Position numbers and translations under genes: made by a program
The notes under the pieces: generated by a model
Database searches by the model: none
The model's input: the letters and a program-made list of their open reading frames with translations, nothing else
What the model was told of the DNA's origin: nothing
In this document: positions 50,716 to 60,620 of the stretch, in pieces
Numbering within the stretch: position 1 is the stretch's first letter
Layout of the letters: every line of letters begins with the position of its first letter
Source: Tubulanus polymorphus
Lineage: Eukaryota > Nemertea > Palaeonemertea > Tubulaniformes > Tubulanidae
Reading direction: 5' to 3'
NCBI RefSeq assembly: GCF_964204645.1
Contig: NC_134034.1
Coordinates: 4,124,072-4,188,071, forward strand
Length of the DNA stretch: 64,000 nucleotides

Positions 50716-51620
50716 GCGCTTAGAAAACCGGTTACTCTCGATCTATGTCAAAACGCCTATATGTAATTGTATTAGGTAGTTTACAAAAACATCTGTGCCG
50801 TATTTCATATTCAGTTGAATGGGGCGCACCTCATTTGAATATTGATCGAATGTGCAATTTCAGTTGAAAAGGATTAATCAATTACATCACAAAGGAACAT
50901 CTGTTACAATCCAGGCAAACATGCAGAAGTAATTAGTTTGGTCGAACGTGCGCCACGTCGGCAGTTAGAAATCAACTTTCACATACATAGTACGTATTGG
51001 ATATTCTCTCTCAAAACACAGTTTACAGTTCTAAATCTAAATGTAAGTACATATATTATGAAGTAGGGAAACCTTTAAACGTATTTAAGTACAGTAATTC
51101 ATTTTCACGATATCTTTTAGATTAAAATGGAACACAAAGATGAACCAGAAATTCTAAGCCAACCATCGGAAAAGGAACTGATGCTGCTGAATAGTGAAAC
51201 TCAGGAATCAATAGAAATGGAGGATGAGACTCTCGTAACACACTGAAGGTCTTTGTAATATAGATATCAAAAAATGTAATCTCGATTGTATATATCTGTT
51301 TTAATATTGTATTGTTTACTGTTAACTAAGTATTGCGCAATAACCGGTCCGATTGAACCGCTTTTCTATTGTTCTCCATTGTTCTATTATCGATCGTTGT
51401 TAATGGCGGCGGTTGTTCTGTATTGATTGTTTACTGTTAACTGTGTATTGCGCAATAACCAGCTGCTCAATATTGATTGGTTACAGTTCTATGTTTGAAT
51501 GTTGTAGTTTACAGAATAAAAATATAACTGTGTATTGCGCCATAACCGGTCCGATTGGACCGCTTTTCTATTGTTCTCCATTGTTCTATTATCGATCGCT
51601 AAAATTTGTATAATAAATAT
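50716..51620. other. non-element-like insert with direct repeats and a small possibly spliced ORF
   Basis: Composition is less AT-rich than the rest of the element. It contains GTAAGTAC (51042) ... ATCTTTTAG (51112-51120), an intron-like pair, followed by a 39-codon frame from ATG at 51127 (MEHKDEPEILSQPSEKE..., ending TGA at 51246). A block TATTGCGC(A/C)ATAACCGGTCCGATTG(A/G)ACCGC...CTATTATCGATCG occurs at about 51329-51397 and 51531-51598. No family is recognised. It may be host or other foreign DNA captured inside the element. Confidence 0.4.
51329..51598 (+). repeat. about 68-bp direct repeat pair
   Basis: Two nearly identical copies of CCGGTCCGATTG(A/G)ACCGCTTTTCTATTGTTCTCCATTGTTCTATTATCGATCG are about 130 bp apart. 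A shorter third piece (TGTATTGCGCAATAACCAGC) lies between them. Confidence 0.8.
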
Positions 51621-51805
51621 ATGTGTTTATGAAATAATATTTCCACCAGTCGTTTCGTTGAATTGATTTTCAGTTGAGGATTTATTATCGAGGATCCGAA
51701 ATGACTTATCAAAAGCAGTGAGGAATGAAAAAGGATGACGTTAGTCAAAGAAATGGAAGAGGATTCTAAAATGTTAATCAATTTTAATGAATATTTGATT
51801 TATAA

Positions 51806-52021
51806 ATGGAAAGGAATGATGAATACAATAAAAAACTTATTTGGAATTGGATAAATTTAAGACCTCTTGAAAAGAAAGAAAATCAAATCAAATCTAATAA
51901 ACTAGATTTACAGTTATATTTAGAACAGTTAACAAAGGCAAAGAAATTTATTGATCAATGGAACAATGATCCAAATAATGAACAATACGTTGAGGAATTT
52001 GATATCAAGGATCCGAAATGA
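51806..52021 (+). pseudogene. duplicated 3' part of the HNH endonuclease
   Basis: NDEYNKKLIWNW and NLRPLEKKEN closely copy the C-terminal part of the HNH gene at 50533-50715, but the zinc ribbon and catalytic HIDH are absent. Its end (EEFDIKDPK, then TGA) differs from the tail of the first copy. A second fragment of the same tail (GGATCCGAAATGACTTATC) is at about 51690. This looks like a relic of gene duplication or recombination between related elements. Confidence 0.7.
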
Positions 52022-52329
52022 CTTATCTGGACAGTTATAATTACTGCTCCTAATAGATAAACAAAAGTAGTGAGATATCAAATAGAATTCAAATAAAATA
52101 CATTAAAAAACAATAACTTCAACTAGCCATTATTTCTATTTTAATTTTTAATATTTTCTTTTACAATTCTTTTGAAAAGAATACTTTATATCACAAATAA
52201 AAAATACTAAAAAAACAATAACTAATACTAGAATTCTTTAACTTTAACTATCTAGTATTAATCTAAAGAGATACTGGTATCATTTTATAATACTTATAAT
52301 ATTTTTCTTATTAAATTTCTCTAATATAA

Positions 52330-52948
52330 ATGTCAAAGAAATCTAATAAGAATAGTATTGATATTGAAAAAACATTAGATGATTTAGGTATTAGTGATAA
52401 TAAGGATATTCCAACCAAAATTGAAAATAATATTCAAGTTAATTGTAATATAGATTATGAATATAGATTATGAATATTTATATTGTAAGCATCATCTAGA
52501 ACTATTGATTGCTGGCGGAAAATCTAAAGAGTTTTTAAATAGAATCATTACTTTTCAAGAGTTAGATGCTATGAAATCCGATAAAGTAATAAAATATTTT
52601 AAGATTTATGAAGAGGCAAGATTAGCTAGAATAAATGATTCTATTTCAGATGGTATTGTAAAATGTTATTCTAAGTTATGTAACCAGTTAATACCAATTG
52701 ATGATGAAAATAAATTATATAGTGATTTGAAAAATGACTACTTAGTTATGACTGAATTACAAAAATGGGTTGGTTATGCTTCATTTCAATTAGGATCTGT
52801 TATGACATTAATTTCTACTGGTGTCATAACATTTTCGAACATCAAACCTATGGAATATAAATCAGGTAAGAACGAAACAGATGTAATACAACCAAACGTC
52901 GAAACAGAAAATGAATCAGAACAAAAATTAACTAAAATAAATGAGTGA
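52330..52948 (+). pseudogene. one-TM protein of unknown function, broken by a 13-bp tandem duplication
   Basis: The ATG at 52330 opens a frame that meets TGA near 52475. The following frame (to 52948) continues the protein. The break is exactly explained by a tandem copy of ATATAGATTATGA (about 52446-52471), which adds 13 bases. The downstream part is helical and ends in a hydrophobic segment (LGSVMTLISTGVITFSNI) and a polar tail. The last four bases overlap the next gene start (ATGA). I do not recognise the family; it holds a position in the plus-strand block just before the basic/TM protein and the integrase. Confidence 0.6.
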
Positions 52949-53305
52949 TAGCGTTAAGAAAAAGGTTAGATCTAAAAAACAAATTAAATGGGCAAGAGAA
53001 TAAGGTAAAAGATCTTCAGAATTAAAAAAAGCTAAGAAAAGAAATTAACTGATATAAATGAATCACAGACTTTATCTGATATTGATTCAAATAATAATCC
53101 ATCTGATTCTTCTAATGCTGGAAGTAATTATAAATTATATATTACAATTGGATTAGTAACAGTTATTATATTATCCGGTGTAATATATAAATCAAAATTC
53201 AAATCTGATAAAGATGATTCCAATGACAATAAACCTATTATACCAGGAAATAAGTCAAATCATAAAGTCATTGAAACTAAATCTAAATTATTATTAATGG
53301 ATTAA
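52941..53305 (+). pseudogene. basic N-terminus plus single-TM protein, one stop and one frameshift
   Basis: The frame starts ATGAGTGATAGC with a very basic stretch (KKKVRSKKQIKWARE), has an in-frame TAA at 53001-53003, then continues GKRSSELKKAKKR. After a shift near 53042 it runs to TAA at 53303 with one membrane segment (YITIGLVTVIILSGVIY) and a polar C-terminus. A DNA-binding-like basic head joined to a membrane anchor could be a virion core or scaffold protein, but that is inference; I recognise no family. It sits 7 bases before the integrase. Confidence 0.5.
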
Positions 53306-53311
53306 AATAAG

Positions 53312-54441
53312 ATGAAAAAAGAACAATATTTAAGAGATTTATATTATAACCCAGAAAGTGAAGTATCATATTCTAACGTTTCAGAATTATGGAATAAAAT
53401 TAAATCTGATAAGGAAAATGGTAATGGTGCCGTACGGCACCCACACGGTGATATAGAATATAGTGAATTAAAATCATGGTTACAAAATCAACCAACATAT
53501 CAAATCCACAAGAAAATGGATAAAACTTATTTAACAAGAAAAGTTATGGTTTCATATATCGATCAACAATGGCAAGCAGATTTAATTGACATGAAGAACT
53601 TAGAGGAATACAACAAAGGATATTTCTGGATACTGAATGTTATAGACATATTCAGTAGATACGCGTGGTCAATTCCAATCAACAATAAAACTGGTATAGA
53701 AGTGACAAATGCTTTTAAATCTATATTTAAAGAAGCTATTCCAGATAAGATACAATTTGATGAAGGTAAGGAATTCTATAACAAACATTTCAAAAAACTA
53801 TTATCTGATAACGATGTAGATTATTTTTCAACACATTCAGATAAAAAAGCATCTATTATAGAAAGATTTAATAAAACATCGAAAACTAGAATGTGGAAAT
53901 ATTTTACTGCTAATGAAACATATAAATATATCGATGAGTCTATAAATATATTAGATGATTTAGTGAAAGGTTATAATAATTCTAAAAATAGTTCTATAAA
54001 TATGAAACCTATACAAGCTAGAAAAGAAGATAATTCGGAAATAGTTTGGAATAATTTATATGGTGCGTTTGTTACACATGATTTCGGAGAACCTAAATTT
54101 AAAATAGGACAACTCGTAAGAATATCTAAATATAGAAAACCTTTTATAAAGGTTATACCCCTAATTTTACAGAAGAAATATTTAAGATTAAAAAGATAAT
54201 ATTAACTAAACCTTTTGTTTTTAAATTAGAAGATCTAAAAGATGAAGAAATATTAGGTTATTTCTATGAACAAGAATTATCACTTGTACCAAATCCAGAT
54301 GAAATAGAATACAAAATAGAAAAAGTATTGGAAACAAAAACTCTTAAAGGAAAAAAGTATTCTTTGGTGAACTATAAAGGATACGATGATAAATTTAATG
54401 AATGGATTTTATCTAGTAAAATTAAAGGAATAAATGAATAA
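53312..54441 (+). pseudogene. Polinton-type DDE integrase with C-terminal chromodomain, one frameshift
   Basis: The first 295 codons hold an rve-type integrase core. WQADLIDM has catalytic D90, KIQFDEGKEF has D150, and KASIIERFNKT has E184, with 33 residues between the last two. Before it is the Polinton-type leader (LRDLYYNPE, LKSWLQNQPTYQIHK). After it is WKYFT and IKMxP-like spacing (INMKPIQ). All three catalytic residues are present. Near 54140-54150 the frame shifts. The other frame continues KGYTPNFTEEIF and ends with a chromodomain (YKIEKVL, KYSLVNYKGYDDKFNEWI) that stops at 54441, overlapping the ATPase start at 54434. The enzyme would insert the linear element ends and is the reason for the 6-bp duplication. 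Confidence 0.9.
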
Positions 54442-54838
54442 AGATTTATTTATATTTGAACCGCATAATATGTTAGTTACTGGTGGAACCAACTGTGGTA
54501 AAACACATTTCATATTAGATTTGTTAGAAACTATTTATAAGAATCATTTTGATAATATAATATTATTCTGTCCTACTTATGAAATGAATAAAACATATAA
54601 TAGAGATATAGTTAAGATAAAAAAGTTTATTATATTAGATCCTAAAACAGTAAAAGAAAATTTAGATAATTGTATTAAAATAGCAATTGATACTTATAAA
54701 GGATCAAATACATTATTCATTGTAGATGATTGCGCTAATTTACATGATTCAAAAGTGAGAGAAAGTGAGTTATGTTATCTAGCTTTCTCTGGAAGACATT
54801 TCGGGATAACAACATGGGTTTTAAATCAAAAATATAAT
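54434..54838 (+). pseudogene. A32/FtsK-HerA-like genome-packaging ATPase, C-terminus missing
   Basis: Walker A is GGTNCGKTH (residues 17-25) and Walker B is TLFIVDDCA (103-111). The following FSGRHFGITTWVLNQ segment is the sensor region typical of viral packaging ATPases of Polintons and related viruses. Similarity stops at about residue 136. The open frame runs on to 55024 only through the antisense of the minus-strand zinc-finger gene, so that extension is not real. About a third of the usual protein is missing. The sudden contact with the converging gene, with no spacer, points to an internal deletion ending at 54838/54839. The start overlaps the integrase stop. Confidence 0.85.
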
Positions 54839-55609
54839 TCAATTATTTTTATACTTATTCTTCATCCTTTTTACCGCATCATCAATAGTTGTTTCATTGT
54901 TATGCTTATTCATCCAATCAATTTTATAATTATTTTCTACTTTATGTTTCATAGAATCTTTAATATCAATATGCTTATCTGTAACTATATCTTCATTATT
55001 ATCTTTATTAGTGTTTGCTCCTAATATTTCATTTACAGTGTTTGGTTTTAATATTTCATTAGCATCGGTTAGATCTAATTCATCTTTATTAGGTGTTGCT
55101 AATAATAAATCTTCATATATTTTTTCACCATTTACTTTTTGATTTGAAACAAACTTTGTAACATATCTAAATGGGTGTTCTATAAATTCTTTTAAACCAA
55201 CACGTTTTATAACATTAGTAATATGTACCTTTGTATTCATATGTTTATTCCAATTTGATGGAGCGTTTGAAAATTCACCTTTACAATATCCACAATAATT
55301 TCTATTTTCACTAAAATTTAATATTATTTCATTATTAGATGTAGAAGGTATTACATTATTAGATGTAGAAGGTATTACATTATTAGATGTAGAAGGTATT
55401 ACATTATTAGATGTAGAAGGTATTACATTACTTAAATTATCAACAACACCACTTTTATTATTATCGATTTCTATTAGTTTAGTTTTATAAATTTTGAAAA
55501 TAGGATCAAATATCAAAGCTATATTACAAGGTATTACATAATATAAACCATCATTATTTTTATGTGTATCGATGTATGGAATATGTTTATATACTTAACC
55601 TCCTTCCAT
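54839..55609 (-). pseudogene. C2H2 zinc-finger protein with octapeptide repeats, early stop codon
   Basis: The ATG at 55609 (AATAAATGGAAGG) is followed by an in-frame TAA at codon 5 (55597-55595), and the frame then stays open to 54839. The N-terminal part (IPYIDTHKNNDGLYYVIPC) resembles nothing I know. Four octapeptide repeats (NVIPSTSN) follow, then one C2H2 finger (CGYCKGEFSNAPSNWNKHMNTKVH pattern), then a charged tail. If translation began at an internal ATG (55516) a 225-residue protein would result. It is the last gene of the minus-strand block, directly after the capsid gene. Its C-terminus may be joined to the deletion breakpoint and so may not be original. Confidence 0.55.
55331..55426. 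repeat. 24-bp tandem repeat, four units
   Basis: ATTATTAGATGTAGAAGGTATTAC occurs four times with almost no variation. It encodes the octapeptide repeat of the zinc-finger gene on the minus strand. The lack of divergence suggests recent expansion. Confidence 0.95.
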
Positions 55610-55641
55610 TTATTATATAAATTTTCATTAAAGTTAAAATT

Positions 55642-56889
55642 TCAATACATAACACTATTCAATTGAGAATTTACAATATTTAATTGCGCGTCAGATATAA
55701 TATAAATATGCATTTTAAAATTTAGGCTTCCTTTTTTCTTTGTCATGAATAATTGTATTCCATCTTTAGTGTTTTGTAATTTTTTTCCAGAACCATGTAA
55801 TGAATTATCCTCTGTTGTTCTAAAATCTAACCATAATGCATATTTATTACCGGTATGATAATCAATTTGATTAATATTACAATTTTCAGATGATTTTACT
55901 TTTTCATTCATAAAATGTTTTCTAATTTCTGGCCATTGATCAATCATTCTCATTCCTTGACAAAATATTTTATTTGCTATTCCTTCGATAGTTATTTCTA
56001 CTTTTGTTATTTCAGGATTATAATACTTATCAACCTGAATTGCACCATTAGAATATGTTGCAATGGTAAAAAATATTAATATACCTTTAATAGATCTTCT
56101 TGGGAAGTTAATATTCTCATTGATAATTTCATCATTTGCATTAATAGTTATAGTTTTAAATTTATTAATATAATCGTATAATAATGAAAATCCTTGATTG
56201 TATTTAGTTTGAATTATACTTGAAATATTTTCATCAGTTACTGTATCCTATTCTAAACATATATTCGATAATTTATTACTCATATCTTTAACAACGCTAG
56301 ATAATACAATTTCATTTACAGGAGCAAATGTTATTTCGAATATAACATCTTCTTGAATTGGGTATTTATGTAAAGGTGCATTATTATTTATCAATTCAAA
56401 GTCTAATGGAATTTTATATTTGCTTCCATAAATCTTTTTTATCAAATTATCTGCGGTACGAGTTACTATTGCGTCATTAGCTCCTGATCTTAATTTATTT
56501 TGGTTTTCTGATTGGATGCCTTGAAATATCATATTATTTCTATTTTCTTTAGTTAACCATAAATCTTTATAATGCATAAATAAATTATAATCATCTAATG
56601 AGAAAACTGTTTCTGGACCAATCTTTATTGTTAATTTTTTAATCAAATATCTTCCAACATTATCAACAACATAATTATTATTATTACCGATTACTTTTAT
56701 ATCGGCTGATAAATAAATACTATTTGGAACATAAAAAGTATTTTGTGTTAATCGAGGAATTCAAACATATAAAGTTTCATCAGGATTAATATTAGAAGGG
56801 TTATGAGTAATTGTATGATGTGATCTTTCTGCTTTAATAGCATTAGATATTCTATGATTCTTAGAAGGATTGATATAACTCCCACTCAT
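55642..56889 (-). pseudogene. double-jelly-roll-type major capsid protein, two nonsense codons
   Basis: The frame starts ATGAGTGGGAGT at 56889 and covers 416 codons without a shift. TGA interrupts codon 43 (56763-56761) and TAG codon 214 (56250-56248). Signature segments fit Polinton capsid proteins: NVGRYLIKKLTIKIG and LFMHYKDLWLT in the first barrel, YKIPLDFELIN and ISNI-like spacing (KLSNICLE) in the middle, and LWLDFRTTEDNSLHGSG with HIYIISDAQLNI near the C-terminus. The usual length is reached, so the gene is complete apart from the two stops. It would form the icosahedral shell of the virion. Two different stop codons in one gene argue for decay and not for a recoded stop. Confidence 0.8.
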
Positions 56890-56909
56890 TTATTTAACAA
56901 AAAAATTAA

Positions 56910-58360
56910 TTATTTATTTTTTGATATCATATTTACTAGCCCAAAAATAATTGCACTTACAACTGTAATTAAAAATAAAATAATATGTTCAGCAGCAAAG
57001 TTAATAATGTTTCCTGCAGATTTCAATATAAAACCAACAATTGATGCAATAACTCCTGGTAATGCTGCAGCAGATTTTTTAGATAGTTCCCATAAATATT
57101 TTGCTAATTTCTTTAAACCATCTTTAACTTTATCTTGTATAGAATTATTATCATTCGGGGGTTTATCTGGTTTATTGGGAGTAGGAGTAGATTTCAAAGC
57201 ATTTGATATTGCTAAACCAATTGTTGTAAATAACATAGTTACAGCTGTTAGAATTGAAAGAATTGTTATTCCTTCAAACTTAAATAATAATTTTATTCTA
57301 TCTTTTAGCGATATGTCAGAATTTGGTTTTAGTATTAACTCTTTAACAACAACTTTTAATCTATTAATACAATAATCATATGATTTTAATAATAATTTCA
57401 TTTTTTCTTTCTGAAATTCTATGTTATATTCTAAATCATCAATTTCTTTTTCTAAATATGCATTTCTTTTTTTAAATTCAATTTCTTCAATAACTTTAAA
57501 TTCTCTATCTAATTTTAATTGTTCTAATTCTTTTCTGGTGTCAAATAATTTATTTTCTAAAGGTTTAATTTTATTATATCTAATATGTTTTTCGCGCGCA
57601 TTTTTATCAGCTTCATCTCGTATACTTATTATTTCTCTAATTAAATACTTAAAGCTTCTATTTCTTGATCTGTTGAATCAAGTAATCCCTTCGTTAAAAG
57701 TTTTTCAGTTTGAACTTCAGTGTTTGATTTAAGTTTACTAGTTTTGGAAGTTATATTCTGTTCAGAAGTTGTTTCTGTTTCTGAATTTTTATTGATTATT
57801 TTTAATAAGTCATCAATTTTTTGACTAAATACTCTTATATTATCATCTCTTTCTTCTTGTGTAACATCAGTTATTTCATTACTATTACTTATTCTTTTAA
57901 TTTTATCTGGATCTAATTTTCTCAAAGTTGATTCCGCTAATATTTTATTTAGTCTTGTCTTTTGATTAGTGATATCAATATAATAATCACCATCCAAACG
58001 ATAATAATATTTACCTTTAAAAAGTTTTAATTTTTCTACTAAAAGTTCAGCATCTCTATTACTTATATTATACCCAGATCTTTCAAATGCAGGTTTGAAA
58101 TTATAAATATATTCATTATAACCTATTCTTTTTTTTGCTAAATATGGATTTAAATTTTCAGTAGGTATTCTCAATATAGTTTTTCTAGCATATTCATCTG
58201 TGGATGGGGCTTTAGAACCACTATCTGCTAAATTAGAATTATATGCTGATTCATTCCCATCATCAATATTAGTTTCTGCATCATTATAATCATAATCAAT
58301 ATATCCTTCATTATTATTTCCCATGCCTTCCATTTCATAATCTTCTCCGCCTTCTGCCAT
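56910..58360 (-). pseudogene. coiled-coil protein with C-terminal membrane domain, one frameshift
   Basis: Two frames belong together. From the ATG at 58360 an acidic, Asn/Asp/Tyr-rich N-terminus leads to a 'RLDGDYYIDIT' segment and polar helices, ending at TAA 57641. One base out of frame the sequence goes on without an ATG: a long charged coiled coil (about 57655-57410), then a membrane domain (EGITILSILTAVTM, a Pro-rich loop PTPNKPDKPPN, AAALPGVIASIVGFIL, and a last hydrophobic segment) to 56910. I know this domain order from a family of unknown function that recurs in invertebrate Polintons. The break lies near 57645-57660 and changes the length by one base modulo three. The product may be a membrane-associated or entry-linked virion protein, but no function is established here. 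Confidence 0.65.
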
Positions 58361-58383
58361 TTACATAATAAAAAAAACAAAAT

Positions 58384-59367
58384 TTAAAATTTAAAATATA
58401 ATATTCCTCCGATTACAATTCCTATACAAGTTATAGCTAATTTAGCATTTTCATGGGATTTATTATCATCATTTAGTTTAATTATATCATGTTGAATAAT
58501 ATCAGTTTTTATATTTTCTGATGTATTGTAATCTTTTATTTTGGAATCATTATTTAATTTAATATTCTTAGTTTTAGTTTCTGTTGATTGAATGTTTTTT
58601 ATTTTTTTCCCTTCCATTAATTTTGGAGCAGTGATAATCTTTTTATTTATATCATTTAATCCAAATGAATTATTTATTGTTGCAGTTTTAATTAGATTAT
58701 TATAACCAATTATATTTCCCATCTTTAATACTAAATCATTAGAAATAATTAATAGATTAGGGCCTATACAATAATTTAGTCTAATATGTGATTTATCTAA
58801 ATAATTTTGATATCTTACAATGTTTTCTGGAATCGATCTATTTTTATCATTATGAATGGAATCTTCAAATAATACTTTAAATTGTTTCTGCGCATCGAAT
58901 GAAGTGTTATCATTTCCAATTATTGGGGATCTTGTTTCAACTTGCGCACCTAAAATACATATCAAATAAGTTCTAATAGATTGATTTATTCTTTGTATTC
59001 CAGCTTTAGTAAAACCTTCACTATTTTCTAAAATGAAATTAACCCAACCATTATTATTTTGTTGTTGTATATTATTATAATATTTTGGTAATTCATTCCA
59101 ATTTAGTGTTCTTATATCTGAATTTGTCATTATTTTTCCAAATTCTTTAGTATATAATATTCCTAATTTACCCATTGTTCCAATTTTTGCTCTAAAATCT
59201 TTATTTGTAATCATATTAAATTCATTACATATTTTATAAAACTTAGAAAAATTAATATTATTATTCAATTCTTTAAAATATTTTGAACCTGGTAAAGGAC
59301 ATTCTAATTCATCTAATATTAATTTTATTTGAAAATAAGTATGAAATCTAAAAAGTGATGGCCTCAT
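58384..59367 (-). CDS. conserved Polinton protein with C-terminal TM segment, intact
   Basis: 327 codons, uninterrupted. The first 200 residues hold LILDELECPLPG, FTKAGIQRINQSIRTYLICILGAQ and TRSPI. These match a pattern that I remember from Polinton-borne proteins of many invertebrates (G(L/F)TxAGIxRINxSIRTYxxxILGAQ). The C-terminal third is low-complexity Lys/Asn-rich and ends in a short hydrophobic segment (LAITCIGIVIGGILYF). Function unknown; a virion membrane or minor structural protein is a guess from the anchor. The start overlaps the end of the small gene at 59348-59575 by 20 bases. Confidence 0.6.
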   Translation of the reverse strand: MRPSLFRFHTYFQIKLILDELECPLPGSKYFKELNNNINFSKFYKICNEFNMITNKDFRAKIGTMGKLGILYTKEFGKIMTNSDIRTLNWNELPKYYNNIQQQNNNGWVNFILENSEGFTKAGIQRINQSIRTYLICILGAQVETRSPIIGNDNTSFDAQKQFKVLFEDSIHNDKNRSIPENIVRYQNYLDKSHIRLNYCIGPNLLIISNDLVLKMGNIIGYNNLIKTATINNSFGLNDINKKIITAPKLMEGKKIKNIQSTETKTKNIKLNNDSKIKDYNTSENIKTDIIQHDIIKLNDDNKSHENAKLAITCIGIVIGGILYFKF

Positions 59368-59575
59368 TTAAATTTTTGAAATTAATTGTATACACATGAA
59401 ATATATTTTCCATCTTTACATGAAAATTATTACTTTCAGTAACATAAATATATAAATCAATTAATGAATTTAAAACTTCATTTCTATATGTAATATCTTA
59501 ATTAAAATCTATTGCAGGAATATTATATTTAATTGATTTATTATATCGGAAAGCATTTGGAAAACTATCTGCCAT
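59348..59575 (-). pseudogene. 75-residue small protein, one nonsense codon
   Basis: The ATG at 59575 in the element's usual start context (ATATAAATGGCAG) opens a 76-codon frame ending TAG at 59348, interrupted by TAA at codon 26 (59500-59498). The second half (RNEVLNSLIDLYIYVTESNN, KMENIFHVYTINFKNLNEA) looks like protein and not random sequence. Unrecognised. It overlaps the next gene by 20 bases in another frame, which fits a compact viral layout. Confidence 0.45.
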
Positions 59576-59591
59576 TTATATAATTAAAAAA

Positions 59592-60026
59592 TTAATAATT
59601 AACTAATTCTTTTAATAATTTATCTTGTTCTTCAACTGTTATATGGCCATTTAAACTTATTCTATAATCTAGTGTATTATTTAATTTATTAATTTCTTTT
59701 ATATTAGTTTTAATTTTTTCTTTATTACTTTTTATATTTAATTTTGAACTTATACCAGTTAATACACTTGATGATAATCCTAACACGCCAATTGATATAG
59801 CTAAAGGCGTTAATGGACTGAATATTGCTAAAAATGTTATTACAGAACTAATTGTAACCGAACCACTAATAATAAGATAATATATAATTTTAGATTTTAA
59901 ATATTTTTTCTTTTTAACTTTTAAGTCACTTTCAAATTCTAATATTTGTTTTTTTAAATATGTTTTTAATTTAGTTTTATTTATATCATGAGGAATAATA
60001 TCAATATTATCAACTTTATCTTCCAT
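59592..60026 (-). CDS. small membrane protein with two TM segments, intact
   Basis: 144 codons. The N-terminus is charged, followed by a Lys-rich stretch (KVKKKKYLKSK), two hydrophobic segments (IIYYLIISGSVTISSVITFLAIF and LAISIGVLGLSSSVLTGIS), then a Lys-rich helix and an end with RISLNGHITVEEQDKLL. The K-rich / two-TM / 'NGxxT..E...LL' order recurs in small Polinton proteins as I remember them; function is unknown. It starts in TAAATAAATGG, 17 bases after the stop of the preceding gene. Confidence 0.6.
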   Translation of the reverse strand: MEDKVDNIDIIPHDINKTKLKTYLKKQILEFESDLKVKKKKYLKSKIIYYLIISGSVTISSVITFLAIFSPLTPLAISIGVLGLSSSVLTGISSKLNIKSNKEKIKTNIKEINKLNNTLDYRISLNGHITVEEQDKLLKELVNY

Positions 60027-60043
60027 TTATTTAGCAAAAAAAA

Positions 60044-60469
60044 TTACTTATTAGTAAACTTATACGCTACAAATATAACAATAACTGTTCCGCCTAAAAT
60101 CCAAATTATTTCATATTTCTTCTGTTCATTACTTGGGGTATAATAATCTGATAATTTAGGTTTGTATAGATGTAATTTTTCTTTATTGGTTACCGCGTTA
60201 TATAAACTCATTGCATCATCAACTGATTGAAAATCTCTATGTGAAATCTTCTGATTATATAATTCTTTATTGATGTAATCCATATAGTTTTGTCGTTTTT
60301 CTCTGTATTCTTCAGCTGCTTTATTGTATTTCTCTAATGCTAAGTTATGTCTTTTTTGTTCTGTTAATGATCCATTTTTATCAATATGCTTAAATAAATA
60401 ACCACCACCAGTAAATGCTAAAGCGTTAACAATTGCCGATCCTATAATAGTTATAACTGCAGAAGCCAT
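60044..60469 (-). CDS. small membrane protein with N- and C-terminal hydrophobic segments, intact
   Basis: 141 codons. The N-terminal hydrophobic segment (AVITIIGSAIVNALAFTGGGYLF) is followed by KRHNLALEKYNKAAEEYREKR, a coiled-coil-like helix, then DAMSLYN and DYYTPS, and a C-terminal TM segment (IIWILGGTVIVIFVAYKF). The RHxLAxEKxxKA and YxPSxxQ positions fit a family carried by other Polintons as I remember it. The role is unknown; with its neighbours it forms a cassette of small membrane proteins between the polymerase and the capsid gene. Confidence 0.6.
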   Translation of the reverse strand: MASAVITIIGSAIVNALAFTGGGYLFKHIDKNGSLTEQKRHNLALEKYNKAAEEYREKRQNYMDYINKELYNQKISHRDFQSVDDAMSLYNAVTNKEKLHLYKPKLSDYYTPSNEQKKYEIIWILGGTVIVIFVAYKFTNK

Positions 60470-60493
60470 TTATTTAGTAAAATAATTATGCAT

Positions 60494-60616
60494 TTATATG
60501 GGAGGAATATATTTTTGTTTTTCTAAATAATCAATAGTTAAATTAGATAAAGTAACTGCTAATGTTAATCTTAAAATATCATTGATATCAAATCTATCAA
60601 CATTAACACTTCCCAT
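60494..60616 (-). CDS. 40-residue small ORF between membrane protein and polymerase remnant
   Basis: ATGGGAAGTGTTAATG to TAA encodes 40 residues with an amphipathic middle (FDINDILRLTLAVTLSNLTIDYLEKQK). It begins 4 bases after the stop of the polymerase remnant and ends 24 bases before the next gene, filling the gap exactly. Whether it is a gene in its own right is uncertain. It might be a genuine small protein or what remains after the deletion that removed the polymerase body. Confidence 0.35.
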   Translation of the reverse strand: MGSVNVDRFDINDILRLTLAVTLSNLTIDYLEKQKYIPPI

Positions 60617-60620
60617 TGTA

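Noticed and set aside
54839-55024. C-terminal extension of the ATPase frame
   Set aside because: It is the antisense of the zinc-finger gene and gives a hydrophobic run without ATPase features.
56854-57375. 173-residue plus-strand frame in the element
   Set aside because: It is the antisense shadow of the membrane domain of the coiled-coil gene, which has the family signature.
55642-60026. Alternative genetic code or suppressed stops in the element
   Set aside because: TAA, TAG and TGA all interrupt genes, and frameshifts are equally common, so decay is simpler.
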